Source of the DNA: Coniella vitis
Lineage: Eukaryota > Ascomycota > Sordariomycetes > Diaporthales > Schizoparmaceae
Direction of reading: 5' to 3'
Length of the DNA stretch: 64,000 nucleotides
Assembly: GCA_011317545.1 (NCBI GenBank)
Contig: WUJK01000006.1
Coordinates: 1,984,001 to 2,048,000, forward strand
Part shown: positions 12,608 to 24,300 of the stretch, in pieces
Position numbering within the stretch: position 1 is the stretch's first letter
Layout of the letters: the number at the start of each line of letters is the position of its first letter
Program-made: the position numbers and the translations under genes
Notes under the pieces: model-generated
The model's database searches: none
The model's input: only the letters and a program-made list of their open reading frames with translations
What the model was told of the DNA's origin: nothing

Positions 12608-13348
12608 TTACCATAACATCCTCAACTCAACAGAGCCAATCGAGAGTTTATCAGTGACCAGCTTGAACTGCTGTTGCAACGACGCGAGCGAAGCCCGAAT
12701 CGCCTCCCTCTTGCGCTCCTCCTTCATGACTCTTAGCTGGTGCGGTCCTGTCTCTTCTTTTGTCAGCGTCGGTGTCCGATACTCGCCTTCCAATTTCACA
12801 AACTCCTCCGCCAGTGCCCTCAGTATCCTCTCATTCGCCGCCCTATTCGTCTTCTCCCGACACGCCCGGCACTGATCAGCCACTTTCCCACCCATGGGCA
12901 CCGTATCGGGAATTGTCAGCACATTCTCGCGCGTTACGATCTGGCCCGAGGCAGGATGCGGACAGAGTTCATAGGCGAAGCGGAACCGGCAAAAGGGGCA
13001 TTCACCTGGCTTGTTGCGTAGCGAGGAGCGGATACAGGCGGCGCAGGCTGCGTGTCCGCAGGGGAGGATGGTGAGGGCAGAGGACTTGAGGTGGGGGGCC
13101 GCGGTGGCGAAGGAGAGCTTGGTGGGGAGGATGGTGAGGGTGTTGGCGTGGCAGATGGAACAAGGACCGAGCGTTGATATGGAGGGAGAGAGGTAGAGGG
13201 TTATTTGAGGACAGGGGATGAAGCATGTTGTGGCTCCGGTGACGGGATCTGTGCTGCAGGGGCTGGAGGAGGGGGACGGCGTGGTCGTGATAATGGAGGA
13301 ATTGAAGATGGCTTCGGTGAGGTCGATTGTGGGTTTTGACGAACCCAT
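12608..13348 (-). CDS. RING-finger protein, probable E3 ubiquitin ligase
   Basis: Single exon of 246 residues, using the ATG at 13348 (MGSSKPTIDL); the frame is open further upstream to 13723, but that part has no RING or other domain character. A C3HC4 RING is visible: C63, C66, C97, H99, C102, C105, C117 and C120 (GPCSIC, PCGHAACAACI, GECPFC). The unusually long loop of 30 residues between the first two Cys pairs contains a Leu/Thr-rich stretch. A further Cys/His cluster (CPHP, later CRAC) follows, then a charged, probably helical C-terminus (residues ~160-235) that could be a coiled coil. RING proteins of this kind usually recruit an E2 enzyme. The partner and target are unknown. The gene is divergent from the dethiobiotin-synthetase-like gene. 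Confidence 0.8.
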   Translation of the reverse strand: MGSSKPTIDLTEAIFNSSIITTTPSPSSSPCSTDPVTGATTCFIPCPQITLYLSPSISTLGPCSICHANTLTILPTKLSFATAAPHLKSSALTILPCGHAACAACIRSSLRNKPGECPFCRFRFAYELCPHPASGQIVTRENVLTIPDTVPMGGKVADQCRACREKTNRAANERILRALAEEFVKLEGEYRTPTLTKEETGPHQLRVMKEERKREAIRASLASLQQQFKLVTDKLSIGSVELRMLW

Positions 13349-14220
13349 CTTTCGGTATTGCGGTCGATTCGAATTGGGGCAACCTATTTTTACTGGCGCT
13401 GGTGTGTCAGGGAGTGTTTTGTTAAGGATAAAATGAACCAAAACTGCTAGGTTGCGACTGTGTTCCGTAGATATACGTTTATGTCGATATGGCTTTTGGG
13501 TAAAGCAGGCTGGTCCAGTCGCAAAAGGTTGCCACAACTCCATTGTTCCTTTGACTCTTTTGATCTCCAAGTTGATGTGTTCATGACAATGGATATTGTG
13601 TGTTGGGAAAAAGAATGCGGGCGATCTAACCATCAAAAGCCCCATGCCCCATTGTGTTGCACAAAGGATTCGTGACGGTGTCAATGGAAACATTGTTTTA
13701 GAACCGCGCCAGAGGAACAGCACAACTCGCTCTCCCGAGGCAGCGATACTGCACGTCTGAAGTGGAGTTTCTAACCCTTTTCCTTGAATATCAAGTCATA
13801 TTCATGCATTAGCCATCTGATATACCCAAGTCATTAGGTGCTTTGATGGAAACGTATGTTATTTAGTACATCTAGAGGAAACAGAGACGTGGCATGAGAG
13901 CTAACGAATATTGGCAGCGCCTGAAATTTGTCTCGACAACGATAGCACAGCCTAGCCTTCTACATTCGCCGGGCGATGTCAGGCCCGGCCCAAGGCGGAG
14001 ACCCGCCGCTCCGGAGCGGAACGCGAGCGGGTCGTTCGGTGCCAAGCTTTTGTCCGCACGGCCCGAAACCCCAACCCCGACAGCTTTTTGTGTGGTTTTG
14101 ATTTTGATACAAGAAAAAGGCCACTCACAGGGCCTTTCTGCCTTCGCATACCCAAGCCGGCACGACCCTTCCTTTGACGCCTCTTATCACTTGATCGGAC
14201 ATGCCAGTGAGTGCTGGATA
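13349..14220. promoter_or_regulatory. Divergent intergenic region with a 14-bp CG-rich palindrome
   Basis: The 872 bases between two outward-facing starts have no credible gene. At 14006-14019 lies a perfect palindrome, CCGCTCCGGAGCGG. CGG/CCG half-sites are what fungal Zn2Cys6 activators bind, so it may be an operator for one or both genes. This is inference from the motif alone. Confidence 0.35.
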
Positions 14221-15368
14221 ATGGCTCCTCGCGTTCCTTTTTTCCTGCCCCAGGTACGGGCATACCAGATATGGGGCGCCGACGAGCGCGCGGGCAAGAC
14301 GATGGCGTCCATCATCCTCACCTGGGGTGCCTCGCTTATCAGAGGTCGGCGTCAGCAGAAGCAAGTTGTGGGCTACGTCAAACCCCTCACTGTGGATGAG
14401 GAAGACTATGACCGGGCGTCAGTCCGCTACGCTCTCACCAAATCGTTGCGTGGCCGTGACACGCCGAAATGGCTGCATGTAAAATCGCCCTTGGTGCATG
14501 TGCCTAGGTCAGAGTTTGCGGACGAGGACGGGGCCGGCCCGGTTCAAACGCAAAATTCAAGTGTGATCAAGATGGCAAGACAACGTCGATTGGAGGTGCG
14601 TGTTTGGATGGACAGCCATCCACCTCCCAGCGCATTATTCTTGTGATCGCTTGTGAACTAAAACCCGCGAACAAACAGGCCATTTCTGCAACAAAATCTC
14701 ATCTGGTGGAACCTCTCAAACACTACATCAACACATTGGCATATGGTGTTGTCCCTCCAGGCGGCTGGCTGTTCGCGGAGACGCTGGGCAGTCCCTTGAC
14801 GGCCATACCCTGGGGTCTCAGCCAGCTCGACGCCTACACTTCCGCCGAGCTGTATCTCCCAGGCATCCTCGTTGGCCAAGCCGACAAGCAGGGCGCCTCC
14901 AAGTTGACTATAGCCCACGACCATCTGCGCGGGCGCAGCATTGACGTGCAGGCGGTCATCGTCTTCTCGGGTGCAGAGGATGCACACACGCAGCACGTGG
15001 TGTCCTACTTTCAAGAGCAGCATGTCCCCTGCTTTGTGCTCCGAGAGATCCCACGCGGCTCTAGCGACCCGAGCAAGGACAAGAAGATCTTGGTTGGGTT
15101 TCTGAGGGATATGGGCAAGTCTAACATCGTGAAGAATTTGTTGCAGGTCTTGAACCTCCGTCACCAGAAAACCGTACTCGAGAAGCTGGCAGACTCCACT
15201 GACGAGTCTGAGATTGCGTTTCGAAAGTCTGCGCACCAAGACTTACTCAATTCCAGGCCTGCTAGAATATCCGAGTACAGCTGGGCCTTGCCCACATATC
15301 ACCAAGACAGTTCACCTGGAGTAACCCCTCAACAAGAGCAGCAGGACGACCACGACCCAACCGAGTAA
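14221..15368 (+). CDS. Dethiobiotin-synthetase-like protein (BioD domain only)
   Basis: Two exons, 14221-14595 and 14679-15368 (83-nt intron, acceptor AACAG), giving 354 residues; upstream in-frame codons are open but lack similarity, so the ATG of MAPRVPFFLP is used. The N-terminus matches the BioD P-loop layout: GADERAGKT at residues 19-27 against the usual GTDTGVGKT, followed by YVKPLTVDEEDYDRASVRYA in place of the substrate-contacting KPVSTG...DDR. The second exon has WLFAETLGSPLTAIPWG, corresponding to the ETAGG region, then a LPGILVGQ strand, AVIVFSG, and PCFVLREIP. In ascomycetes this domain is normally fused to a BioA-type aminotransferase of about 400 residues, which is absent here; the protein ends in a Gln/Asp-rich tail. 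Several catalytic positions are altered, so true biotin synthesis is doubtful. The assignment rests on pattern similarity only. Confidence 0.65.
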
Positions 15369-16380
15369 AGTTCAAGGACAATCTCCATCGGTTCCTCGCA
15401 GTATCTGATAGCTGCGTCTTGAGGCTTTTGCTCCAATCGACAGTTTTGTTTTCTAGAAAAGGGCCCCCCCCGGGGGGAGGGATGGAAAGGGCTACATATA
15501 CCGTGCCGTGAAAGTGCACGCATGGGGATGCGCCAGTCCAAAACCCTGCTGGTGTTGAGAGACTTATGGAATGTATTCCAAAGCATCTGCTGGATGAGTT
15601 CCTCGACCGCCATACTCTTGGCCTTCTATGATGGCTGCGCCAGGAAGCCATTGTATGTGGCTCCAACTCCGACCGTCTCCTACCAGCGTGTAGTGGGCAA
15701 CACGCTTCGACATCACCGTGCAGAAGCAAGGTCACTGCTGAGTCTCGAAAGATTCAGTCTCTGACATGGATGCTCGTGACGCCAGCTATTCTCCATTATC
15801 GACTGTTTGGAGTAGAGGGCATGGTGGCGGCCTCGATATCCAGCGTTATATCTTGCACCAAAGGAGCAGATCCTCAAGTTTTCAGTCCTGAGTGATTGAA
15901 AACATGGGCCAGTGTCGTAGACACCAGGCCTTGGGCAATTTTGCCTCGACTCTCTTGCACCGCAGTTCTATTTTCGCTTCGTATATACCTTCGGCACGCC
16001 AACCCTGAACATCCCATCCGCAATACACACAACACACAGTACCTAATTTGGCCTTAACAGACCGCGGATGACTTGAGAACCCATCGGATCTTATAGTGAC
16101 CATTTCAGAACGACTTGAGAGTGATAACATGAGTGAGTGTCTTTGTCGAATACCCACAAAAGAGGTTTTGAAGAGGCACCTGCGAGGAATGGCGAAGGAG
16201 ATTCGTGAAAATAGGCTAAATAACAGAGAATGGAATGATTATAGGGTCATTAACACTTATTGTGCTGCTATGCTCAATTCTTCGAAACATTGTCCAGACA
16301 CGCCAGTCACAACAGCCTTTGATGGACAATGCGATTCAAGTATTCTGGCAGAGTTAGGTTGCTTTTCTGTGACTGCCTGC
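15369..16380. other. Convergent spacer, 1.0 kb
   Basis: No supported gene is present, and no remnant of a BioA-type aminotransferase follows the BioD-like stop. A C8/G6 run at 15464-15477 forms a GC-only block. The rest is ordinary-composition sequence. Confidence 0.55.
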
Positions 16381-17588
16381 CTACTGCTTCTTGTTCTGTG
16401 CATAGATGAAGTTGGCACCTTTGAAAACATCACACTCGTCAGCAAGACGGACAGACAGAACGCAGCCAAACACAACAAGTGACAACCGAGCAAACATAAC
16501 TCACCAACAGCAATCAGTCCATTCTCCCTTGCCCACCGCCGGACACCGACCCTTCCATTCTCCTCCCAGCCAGCCTCATCCTCGAGATCATCCTGATCAT
16601 CATCATACCCCCATCGTTGCCGGTTCCCGGGCTTACTCAAATGTAACTTCTCCGTCGTCCCATTGGCGGGGACAAAGACCAAGAACACGTAGCGGTGTTG
16701 GCCCGTTTTCTCAGGCGGGCTGGGTGGTTTATACTCAATGAGATTGTCTAGCTTCTGGTCACCCCTCACAGTGGGTTTGATAGAAGGCGAGAACGTGATA
16801 GCGGACAGACAACCTCCTCCTCCAAACTGTGATGTCGAAGAGGGGAATGAAGCAAGAGAGGGTTCCGCAAGACCAGTAGCAATCCAGTGGCAGAACTCGG
16901 ACCATTTTGGGTCATCGCGCGAGGGGGCGTCTGGGTCCGTGAGGGTGAGGACGTAGCTCACATTGGCGGAAAGGACGCACAATGTGGACATGTTGGTTGC
17001 ATTGGCACGGGCAGCAGAGGAATCGTCAGCATCGTCGTCGCCATTGGTGTCGTTGTGGCTGTCGCCATGAGATGTTGCAAGCCTGAGCGTAACAGTCGGC
17101 GCATCCTGAAGCAGTTCCGGTTTAATCGTGTTGCCTAATTGGGCGCTCGCTTTAGGCTTGGACTTGGACGATGACGACCATTCCGCCTCGACAAGGACAG
17201 AGGGGAGAAAGTCATCAATAACTGTTTGTCGTTTAGTTTCAAGACGAGCTCTTGTCAGCTTCCCCTGTTCTTCTACAGCTACTAATGGTTAAGAAATGTT
17301 AGATCATTCACCGGTTGGTATGATTTCAGCCTTTTGCAGCCTTGAGTTGTAAGGAAACATGTTAGTCTTTTGAGTCGTCGAGTTGATCGTGTGGCTGTAC
17401 CAGAGTCAGGATTTGGCTTTCGCTTACTCTTTTTCTACATGAAGGTATTCTTCATTCAGTGTGTGATGCGTAGCGCTGGCTTGCAGGACTTGCTGTTGTG
17501 GATGTTCATTGAAGAGGGCCCATGACGTTGTAGTTGTCGCGAGAGAAATGGCAGTCAAGGCGTGGAGCCTCTTGCTCATAGAACCCAT
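16381..17588 (-). CDS. Secreted PEBP-family protein (Tfs1/carboxypeptidase-inhibitor type)
   Basis: Four exons on the minus strand: 17588-17428, 17340-17312 (only 29 nt), 17221-16505 and 16418-16381; the introns are 87, 90 and 86 nt, and the product has 314 residues. A hydrophobic leader (MSKRLHALTAISLATTTTSWA) predicts secretion. The mini-exon gives ELQKAEIIPT and joins to VIDDFLPSVLVEAEW, the usual start of the PEBP fold. Core motifs are DPDAPSRDDPKWSEFCHWI and GQHRYVFLVF, which line the anion-binding pocket. The last exon gives the conserved ANFIYAQNKKQ tail. An alternative acceptor for intron 2 would add about 20 residues but would break the family match. Acidic inserts (SHGDSHNDTNGDDDADD and YDDDQDDLEDE) are unusual. 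Fungal PEBPs related to Tfs1 inhibit carboxypeptidase Y; whether this secreted form does so is unknown. Confidence 0.88.
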
Positions 17589-19687
17589 AGTGTTGGTTGC
17601 TGGGACGTGCGATGGTTCAATATCCGGGGTGACAAGAGTCCTCAAGATGAAAAGGCCTTTTCAGCGGCCCTAGGAGATTCATTTGCCGTTGTTGTGCAGT
17701 GGGAGATCGGTGGCACAACCCAGCTGCTTTTCTTCCTTATATCAGGAATGTCGAGGCACGTCAAGGTGAACCTTGAGGCTCGCACGGCGCGGCGATCATT
17801 GGCGGGGGCAGCCGGCGAGGTGACATAAATATGCATCATACCTTTTCTTATTGTACTGTTTTGTAAGTATGCATGTCGATCGCAAGTACTAACTCATAGT
17901 AAGCTGTATTTTGCCAAGTCAATCTAATAATACGGACGATTCTTGGTTGGAATGTCTATGCTAGGAGGATCTCTAATGGTAAACATATCCCTCCAAGACA
18001 TAAACCACTTTTTTCCTTTTTTAAAAAACAGATTGACAATGAAAGGTTACAATCGTATTTCAGCTCTCACTCTCAGGTCATAAAGCAGATGAGGCACCGA
18101 TGAGATGAGAGTCTGTGATGAATGCGTCCTCCAGTGCTGTAGCAAGACAATATCGCTATGACATGAGGTACAGTCGTCCCAAGATATACAGCTCCATGCA
18201 ACGAGAGTATCCCCCTTTTGCCCATCTCAGTTCCAGAATTTTACCATCTCCTGCTCATGTGATCGCAGTCTTGATCGCTTCTTGCGTTGCTGGCCTGACA
18301 GAATCATCTCATCTCCCCCCCCCCCCCCCGAACGAGAATTTAGTCGGAAAGGTCGAGCCCATCATGAGCAAAAGAGTGCTAGTACTGATCTATAAGTGCC
18401 GAAGCTAAGAAAAGTCCATGAATGCAGGAGCACCATCCAATAAAGAAAATTAGACGGGCGATCATGCGTCTCATGTCTGGGATCGAAGCGAGCACTTGGC
18501 GGTTCACGACGTTGTATTTCGGGCGGGCTTCCATTGCCGGCTTCAGAGGCTGGGGGGGGGGGGGCCCGCGTTCCCCCCCGCATAGGCTATTTGTGCCCCC
18601 ACTCGGCCAACCCCACCCACCCACCACAGGCGACCCAAATCGCTAAACACACGTACCATTTACAGCAGTTTGCGATATGTAGGTACTTCTATTGCAAGAG
18701 CTCTGGAAACGAAGACCACACACTACCTCGAAGATATCTATTCTACTTCCAAGTAGATATTCAGACATAATGACGAACACTAGACAACCTCGTTTCTTCA
18801 CTGCTTTGATGTCACGGTATAATACAGTGTATCATCACTACATGGACTCTTCAAACTCCTCCCAGAAGTTACTACTGAAAAGTCACACCTCTTTGAAACG
18901 TCTGGATGGCCGGCATGCAGACCCATTCACGGCTCACAGGAAACCATCTAGCCGGTCCCTCGACAATGGGGGCGCGAGAGACTTCCTCATCTCATGCAAA
19001 ACAGCTGCACGTATAGTCGATGTCGTGGACTAGCCACTGTATTCTCGGGTCCTCGGTGACTTTTCCATCTGGTATCAACTTTACCAGTGATCTTGGTAGT
19101 ACTCGTGATTTGTTGGAGATATATAACCGTTCCACTTCTTTAGCGTCTTCGATGCTTCAGCAATGATGGCTTAGCTCTTATTGCCCTCAGTATCCCCAAG
19201 ACATACAAATAGCACCTCATCTTCGACTTACTGCGAGGACAAGTACGCCCGTGACAAGTTCACCCACCGCTGCAATCCAGATACCCAGAAGGCTAACGTA
19301 GAAAATCTTGTTCTTTGGATTGTGTGTCTTGTGCCATGCTCTTGGAGTGTTCTTTATACATTGGCATTAAAATGAAAGAAAAAGACCAGAAAAAGGCGAG
19401 CCCAGTCTAAGAAAAAACACCCGCGCGTTTTTTGTCTTTTCCATTTTTATCTTCCTAGTCCGTCCCTCATCTTCCTCTCTTGCCCTTCCCTTCTCCTTGC
19501 ACCCGCGCTGAGTCTATAGGCTTGGCGAAAATTGGACTCTTTTCTTCAGCTATAACATGTTGTTGGTTGCTGTTTGCCGATTCCCCCAACGCCATATTCG
19601 TACAAATCGGACGACTCGTTCCTCCCTCTTTCCCTTCGTGCTTCAGTGATTTTCTTTGCACACTCTTGACAATGTTTTCGCAATGTT
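17589..19687. other. Gene-free spacer, 2.1 kb, with C and G homopolymer runs
   Basis: No supported gene is present. A TATTTATG-like element lies ~235 bases upstream of the PEBP start on the minus strand (17825-17833). A run of 15 C is found at 18315-18329, and 13 G at 18552-18564, followed by a C7 run. A GTAGGTACTT motif lies near 18680. The rest is unremarkable. Confidence 0.5.
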
Positions 19688-20814
19688 TTAACCGATGACC
19701 AGCTTGTCGCCCTCACCAAAGTCGTACTCGGGGATCTCGAGGTTCAGAGGAGCAGGGCCCTTGCGTATACGTCCGGAGATGTCGTAGTGGGAACCGTGGC
19801 AGGGGCAGAACCAGCCACCAAAGTCACCGGCCTCGCCAATGGGCACACAACCCAAGTGCGTGCAGACACCTGTAGTGAATGGTGGATCAGTAATTAGTGT
19901 CGCCGGGATGCTCAGATACACTGTGCATGTTTGAGTGTGCGGTATTCGGGGTGCCTTTGAGGGCCAATATTGCTGATTTGGCACTGGAACTTACCCAGCA
20001 TCACCAACCACTCGGGCTTCTTGACACGGTCAGCATCCTCCTGGGGGTCTCGTAGCGACTGGACGTTGACCTTGTTGGCCTCGTTAATCTCGGCCTCGGT
20101 ACGGTGGCGGATGAAGACGGGCTTGCCACGCCACTTGATGATGACCTGTATATCCCATAACACGTCAGTTTCAGAGCCCAACACCACTGGAGACAAGGGC
20201 CTTTCTAGATTGGCTTACGTTCTTGCCCTCTGGGATAGCAGCAAGGTCAACCTCGACCTTGGCCATGGCCAGGACATCAGCCGACGCAGACATGTTCTTG
20301 AGGAATTCTGTCGAGTGAAGAGGAAATCACGTCAGCCCATTGTCCCAGGCCGCACATGGTACGGATGAATGTTCTCTCCAAGCACCACTATTACACTATC
20401 GCACCACCCTCCTCACCACCCTTTGTCCCTAACATCCCACGTCATGTGTACGAGTTCCGCCTCTTCAATGAACTTGATTGATTCCCCCAAGACCAGCTTG
20501 CCCAATTCCTCTCATGGCGTAGATAGAACAAGTCTCGTCTCACCTTGGATGGTAGACTTGGCACCCATGGCAGTAATCGCACCGAAACCACCAACGATAA
20601 AGTACTGGTATGTCAAGTTCTTGTTGGGCGTGGACTTGGAGGCATAGTGGCTGAAATCAGGAATCCGCGTCGTCGTACGCTCGCCCTTGAAGGGCGACTC
20701 GTAGCTGGCGGACGAGCCGGCGGCGGCGCGGGCTGCAGTCGTCGACAGGCTTCTCGTCGCGGCTGTGGTGCTGCTGCGCGCAATGGCGCGGGCGGCGAGG
20801 GAAAGAGGCGCCAT
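19688..20814 (-). CDS. RIP1: Rieske iron-sulfur subunit of ubiquinol-cytochrome c reductase
   Basis: Four exons: 20814-20544, 20307-20219, 20145-19995 and 19869-19688, with introns of 236, 73 and 125 nt and a product of 230 residues, the normal length. The N-terminus MAPLSLAARAIARSSTTAATRSLSTTAAR is Arg/Ser/Ala-rich, as in a mitochondrial targeting peptide. The membrane anchor spans YQYFIVGGFGAITAMGAKS, and the flexible hinge is EFLKNMSASADVLAM. The 2Fe-2S ligands are in CTHLGCVP and CPCHGSHYD, with the adjacent Cys pair forming the stabilising disulfide. The protein carries electrons from ubiquinol to cytochrome c1 in complex III of the inner membrane. All domains and ligands are intact, so it should be functional. 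The first intron is longer than most in this window. Confidence 0.97.
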
Positions 20815-21388
20815 TGCGTTCTGTGAGTTTTCGTGGGTGCGTGTGTGTCGAAAGGGAAGACTTTCGTCAATCGGTCGAACACGGACAGAGGAAGAAGAGA
20901 GGAGTGGGTCCTTTCTTGCGTGTCGTGGAGTCGAGATTGGGAAGGGGAGCCGCAACCAGGGAAGGGCAGTCGTCGGTCGCTCAGGTGGTGATGATGATTA
21001 GGTTGCTTTCTTTGAGGTCTTTTCCCCGAAGCTTGGCCGCGCCGCCCGGGAGCTGCCAAATTCTTGATGGCCTGAGGCGCCAATTGGAAACGGTTGCTGG
21101 CTGATTGGCCTGCAGGTCAGCGGCGAGGTGGGTCTCGCTGGGCGCCCGGATTCTCCCGATGCATAACCCTTACCCTGGAGTACTTACTTAAGCTGAAGAT
21201 GGATTGGATATCACGATCACTCTGGACTGAAGTTCACAGGTAGTATTGGCCTTCTTCTTGTCGTCAAGAGCCATATTAGTTTGACATGTCTCATTACTCT
21301 TCTTCCTTCCTTCCCAATCATAAATCACGCAAACCCAATGCCAGAAAAACACCGACCAGTCTCTCTAATGCTTGCCACTTCAAGGAAT
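20815..21388. other. Spacer between RIP1 start and DDB1 end
   Basis: The 574 bases contain the presumed promoter and C/T-rich leader of the Rieske gene (as read on the minus strand) and the 3' end of the Ddb1 transcript. An AGTACTTACTTAAG motif occurs near 21180. No coding frame is credible. Confidence 0.5.
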
Positions 21389-24300
21389 CTAATGCATCCT
21401 TTTAAGCTCTTCGATATAATTCCTCATGTCCTCCACACTTGGGCCCAAGCCTTGACATATCGCCTGTTGCGCATCCTCATCCATATCCAGGAATCTTTCC
21501 AGCAACTCGCCGTCCAGGAACCTGAAGGGACCCTCCCCTAGTCGCTCTGCATTCTGGAATGCTCTATATCTGTTGAACTCGAGGCCGCCCACGACGGGCA
21601 CGGCATCTGCCATCTTGGCCTGGAATCGCAATAACAGGTCCTGAGCATGCGACGCCACCGTTCCGAAAAGGTAAATCGCGCCTTCGACCTGTACAATATG
21701 TTAGCTTAGCCTCGAATCACCAACAAGGTACCATTCAGCCAAGCATCCAACTCACCGTGCCAATGAACGCTTTCGGAATAACCACGGCATTCGGACTCGT
21801 CTCGACAGCCACTTTTCGTATACAGTTGACCATTTCGCCCAGGTTGATTTCGCTGGTAATTTCCATCTTTCTCTGGTCCTCTAGCGTGGGTCCATCCGGA
21901 TTCCGCCTGAGCACCATCAAATTCCCTTGTGCGTCCGCCTCGAGCCACGACTGTTCCTCAATGTGCGACACCGCCGTGGCCCACGCAGACTGGTAATGTC
22001 GCGCCACTTCCATCAGTGCAGCAGGTTTGCTGTCCGTGGCAGGAAAGTACTCGACCAGCGAGATGGATTTCATCAAATCCCCGACCGCAATGATGTTGCC
22101 TTCCACGGCAAGATCCACGGGATATGTAGAGGGTCTATATGAGGCCAGCCTGTTGAAAGTGCCTGACGTCGACGACTCCTCGATGAATCGGCCGAGGACA
22201 ATACTCTTTGTCAGTGCAACGACAATGATATCCTCGCCCAACACCGCCAGACACCGACAGGATCCCTTGAACTTGTGGCTTGCAAGGACATATGGATTCC
22301 TGTCACTGTCGACACCAAGAACTAGCAGCCGGCCCCCGGCTCCATCTGCTCGCGACGGCCCATTCTCCTCACTCAAGAAGCTTGTACCGACGAGGAACCG
22401 CTCCGCAGGGTTTCCATAAGAATCAGGCAACGACGCCCGTATCACACACTCGACAAGCTCCGTAGACGGCGACTGCTCCAACAAAAGCGGCTCGCCCACC
22501 TTATCAAAGATGACCTCATCCACAAGCTTGAACGAATTCGTAATAACCTCTTCTCCCTGCACAATCTCGCGCTTGATGCACCCCAAGCCAAACACTTGCT
22601 CTTTAGCCGAGTAGGCAATCCGGCGCACGTTCTCGCCCATCTCCAACGGGTGCACGTGCGTCTGCCGCTGCGTGTCGATTCGTGCAATCTTGATGGTCGC
22701 GTCCGTCGCTACTACTACCGCATTCGGATACGCTTCCGAGTCGAAATCACAGACATATGCCGCGTCCTCGGCTGTCACGGCCGAGTACACGATTCGCCCC
22801 TCGGAGCCATAGATGAGACTCGGGTTCTCGGTTGTGGCAAATATATTGGTGAGTCCGCCAGCGCCGAGGAGTAAATGGAACCGGGCCTGTTGCGTGCCAA
22901 GAATCACGCTCTTGCGCCCGCTCAGAGACAAATCGGACGCGACATTAAATGTAATCACATTGCCGTCTTCCATGGCGACGAAAAGCGTAGGACCGCCTAT
23001 GCTGGCAGGTAGGGTCTGTATCAAAGCAATGTCGCGAGGTATCGAAGAATTGTCGTCTGAGCGCCTGAGTGACTCGCCTTTGCGAGGATCCAGTGTCGCC
23101 AGATCGACAATAGAAATGTTGCCGGATGCAAAGAAACCAACGACGCCTGCGTCAAGAACATGAGGCGACGCGTGAACGCAAGCCACCTGGTCGGCGATAC
23201 CAAAGTCCTTGGTAGCTGCCACAGCCAAGTCTTGGGCAATGTCGAGAGATACAAGCGACTTGCCATCTACAGACAGCAGAAGCCACTTTGAGTTTGTAGA
23301 CGCCGCAGTAATCATCTCACTAGGCGGCCTCCAGAGCGTAATGACCATGTTGGTCTCTGTATCAATAAGCGCGGCAGCGACTGTCGTGACCTGCAACCGC
23401 CTGTTCCGCGGCAGATCAGTTGCCAGTAGCGTTTGGTTATCAAACGACAAGCCCTCAAACACCTCCAACTCTTCGACCTCTCCCACGTCATCAAATCGAA
23501 AGACTCTAGTCTCGGTCAAAAAGGACACCACCAGGGTATCCGTCTTGGCCGAGCCATGCGATTTCAGCGAAAACAGCCCTCGCACATCCTGCAGGTCCGC
23601 GAGAATACCGATATCCTCAAGACCAACGCCGCTGCGCACACTCCGCAGGCTGCCGTCCTTGTGAACGCCGCTGCCCGTGACAATGCGCGCCTGGCCCGAC
23701 GAATACGCGCTGCCCAGCTGGCTGTCCCCTTCGCGATTACCCATATCCATGATGGTGAAATCGAGGATTGGCGCAATGTTACGGAGCACCTGGACAAGCT
23801 GCATGTACTGCGAAGGTGTCTCCCCGGTAAGGTTAATCCGCCACACTTGCGAATCGCCGTTATGCGAACCGACAAAAAGCAGGTTACTGTTTTGCATATA
23901 AATCAAACAGCTTGCGCGAGACGTCTTGCCGATAATCGTCGTCTCCATTCCTTGCACAACAGTTCCATCGGTATGGATTGTGAGCAGGTACATCCTGCCA
24001 TAGTCGTCGGCCAAGAAATAGTGGCGCTCGTCAAACTCTGCCCAAGCGACAAAAATCGAGGCTTCCTTGAGCGGCGCTTCGACCTTTGCGTGTGTTATAT
24101 CGTCAACGTAGGTCAGCCGCGTCTCGCCCACCACGACCAGTCCACCGAGAAACGCTCGGTCGTCTGCGTTGCGGAAATTATGCCTCTTGCCGTCTTCGAT
24201 GCGTCGCACGGGGATCAGCAGCGAGGCTCCTGGGTCTGGTATCTCAAGCGAGATCTCTCTGTCCTTGGTTGGGTCGAACCGCGAGGCCTGGCTGTCCTTG

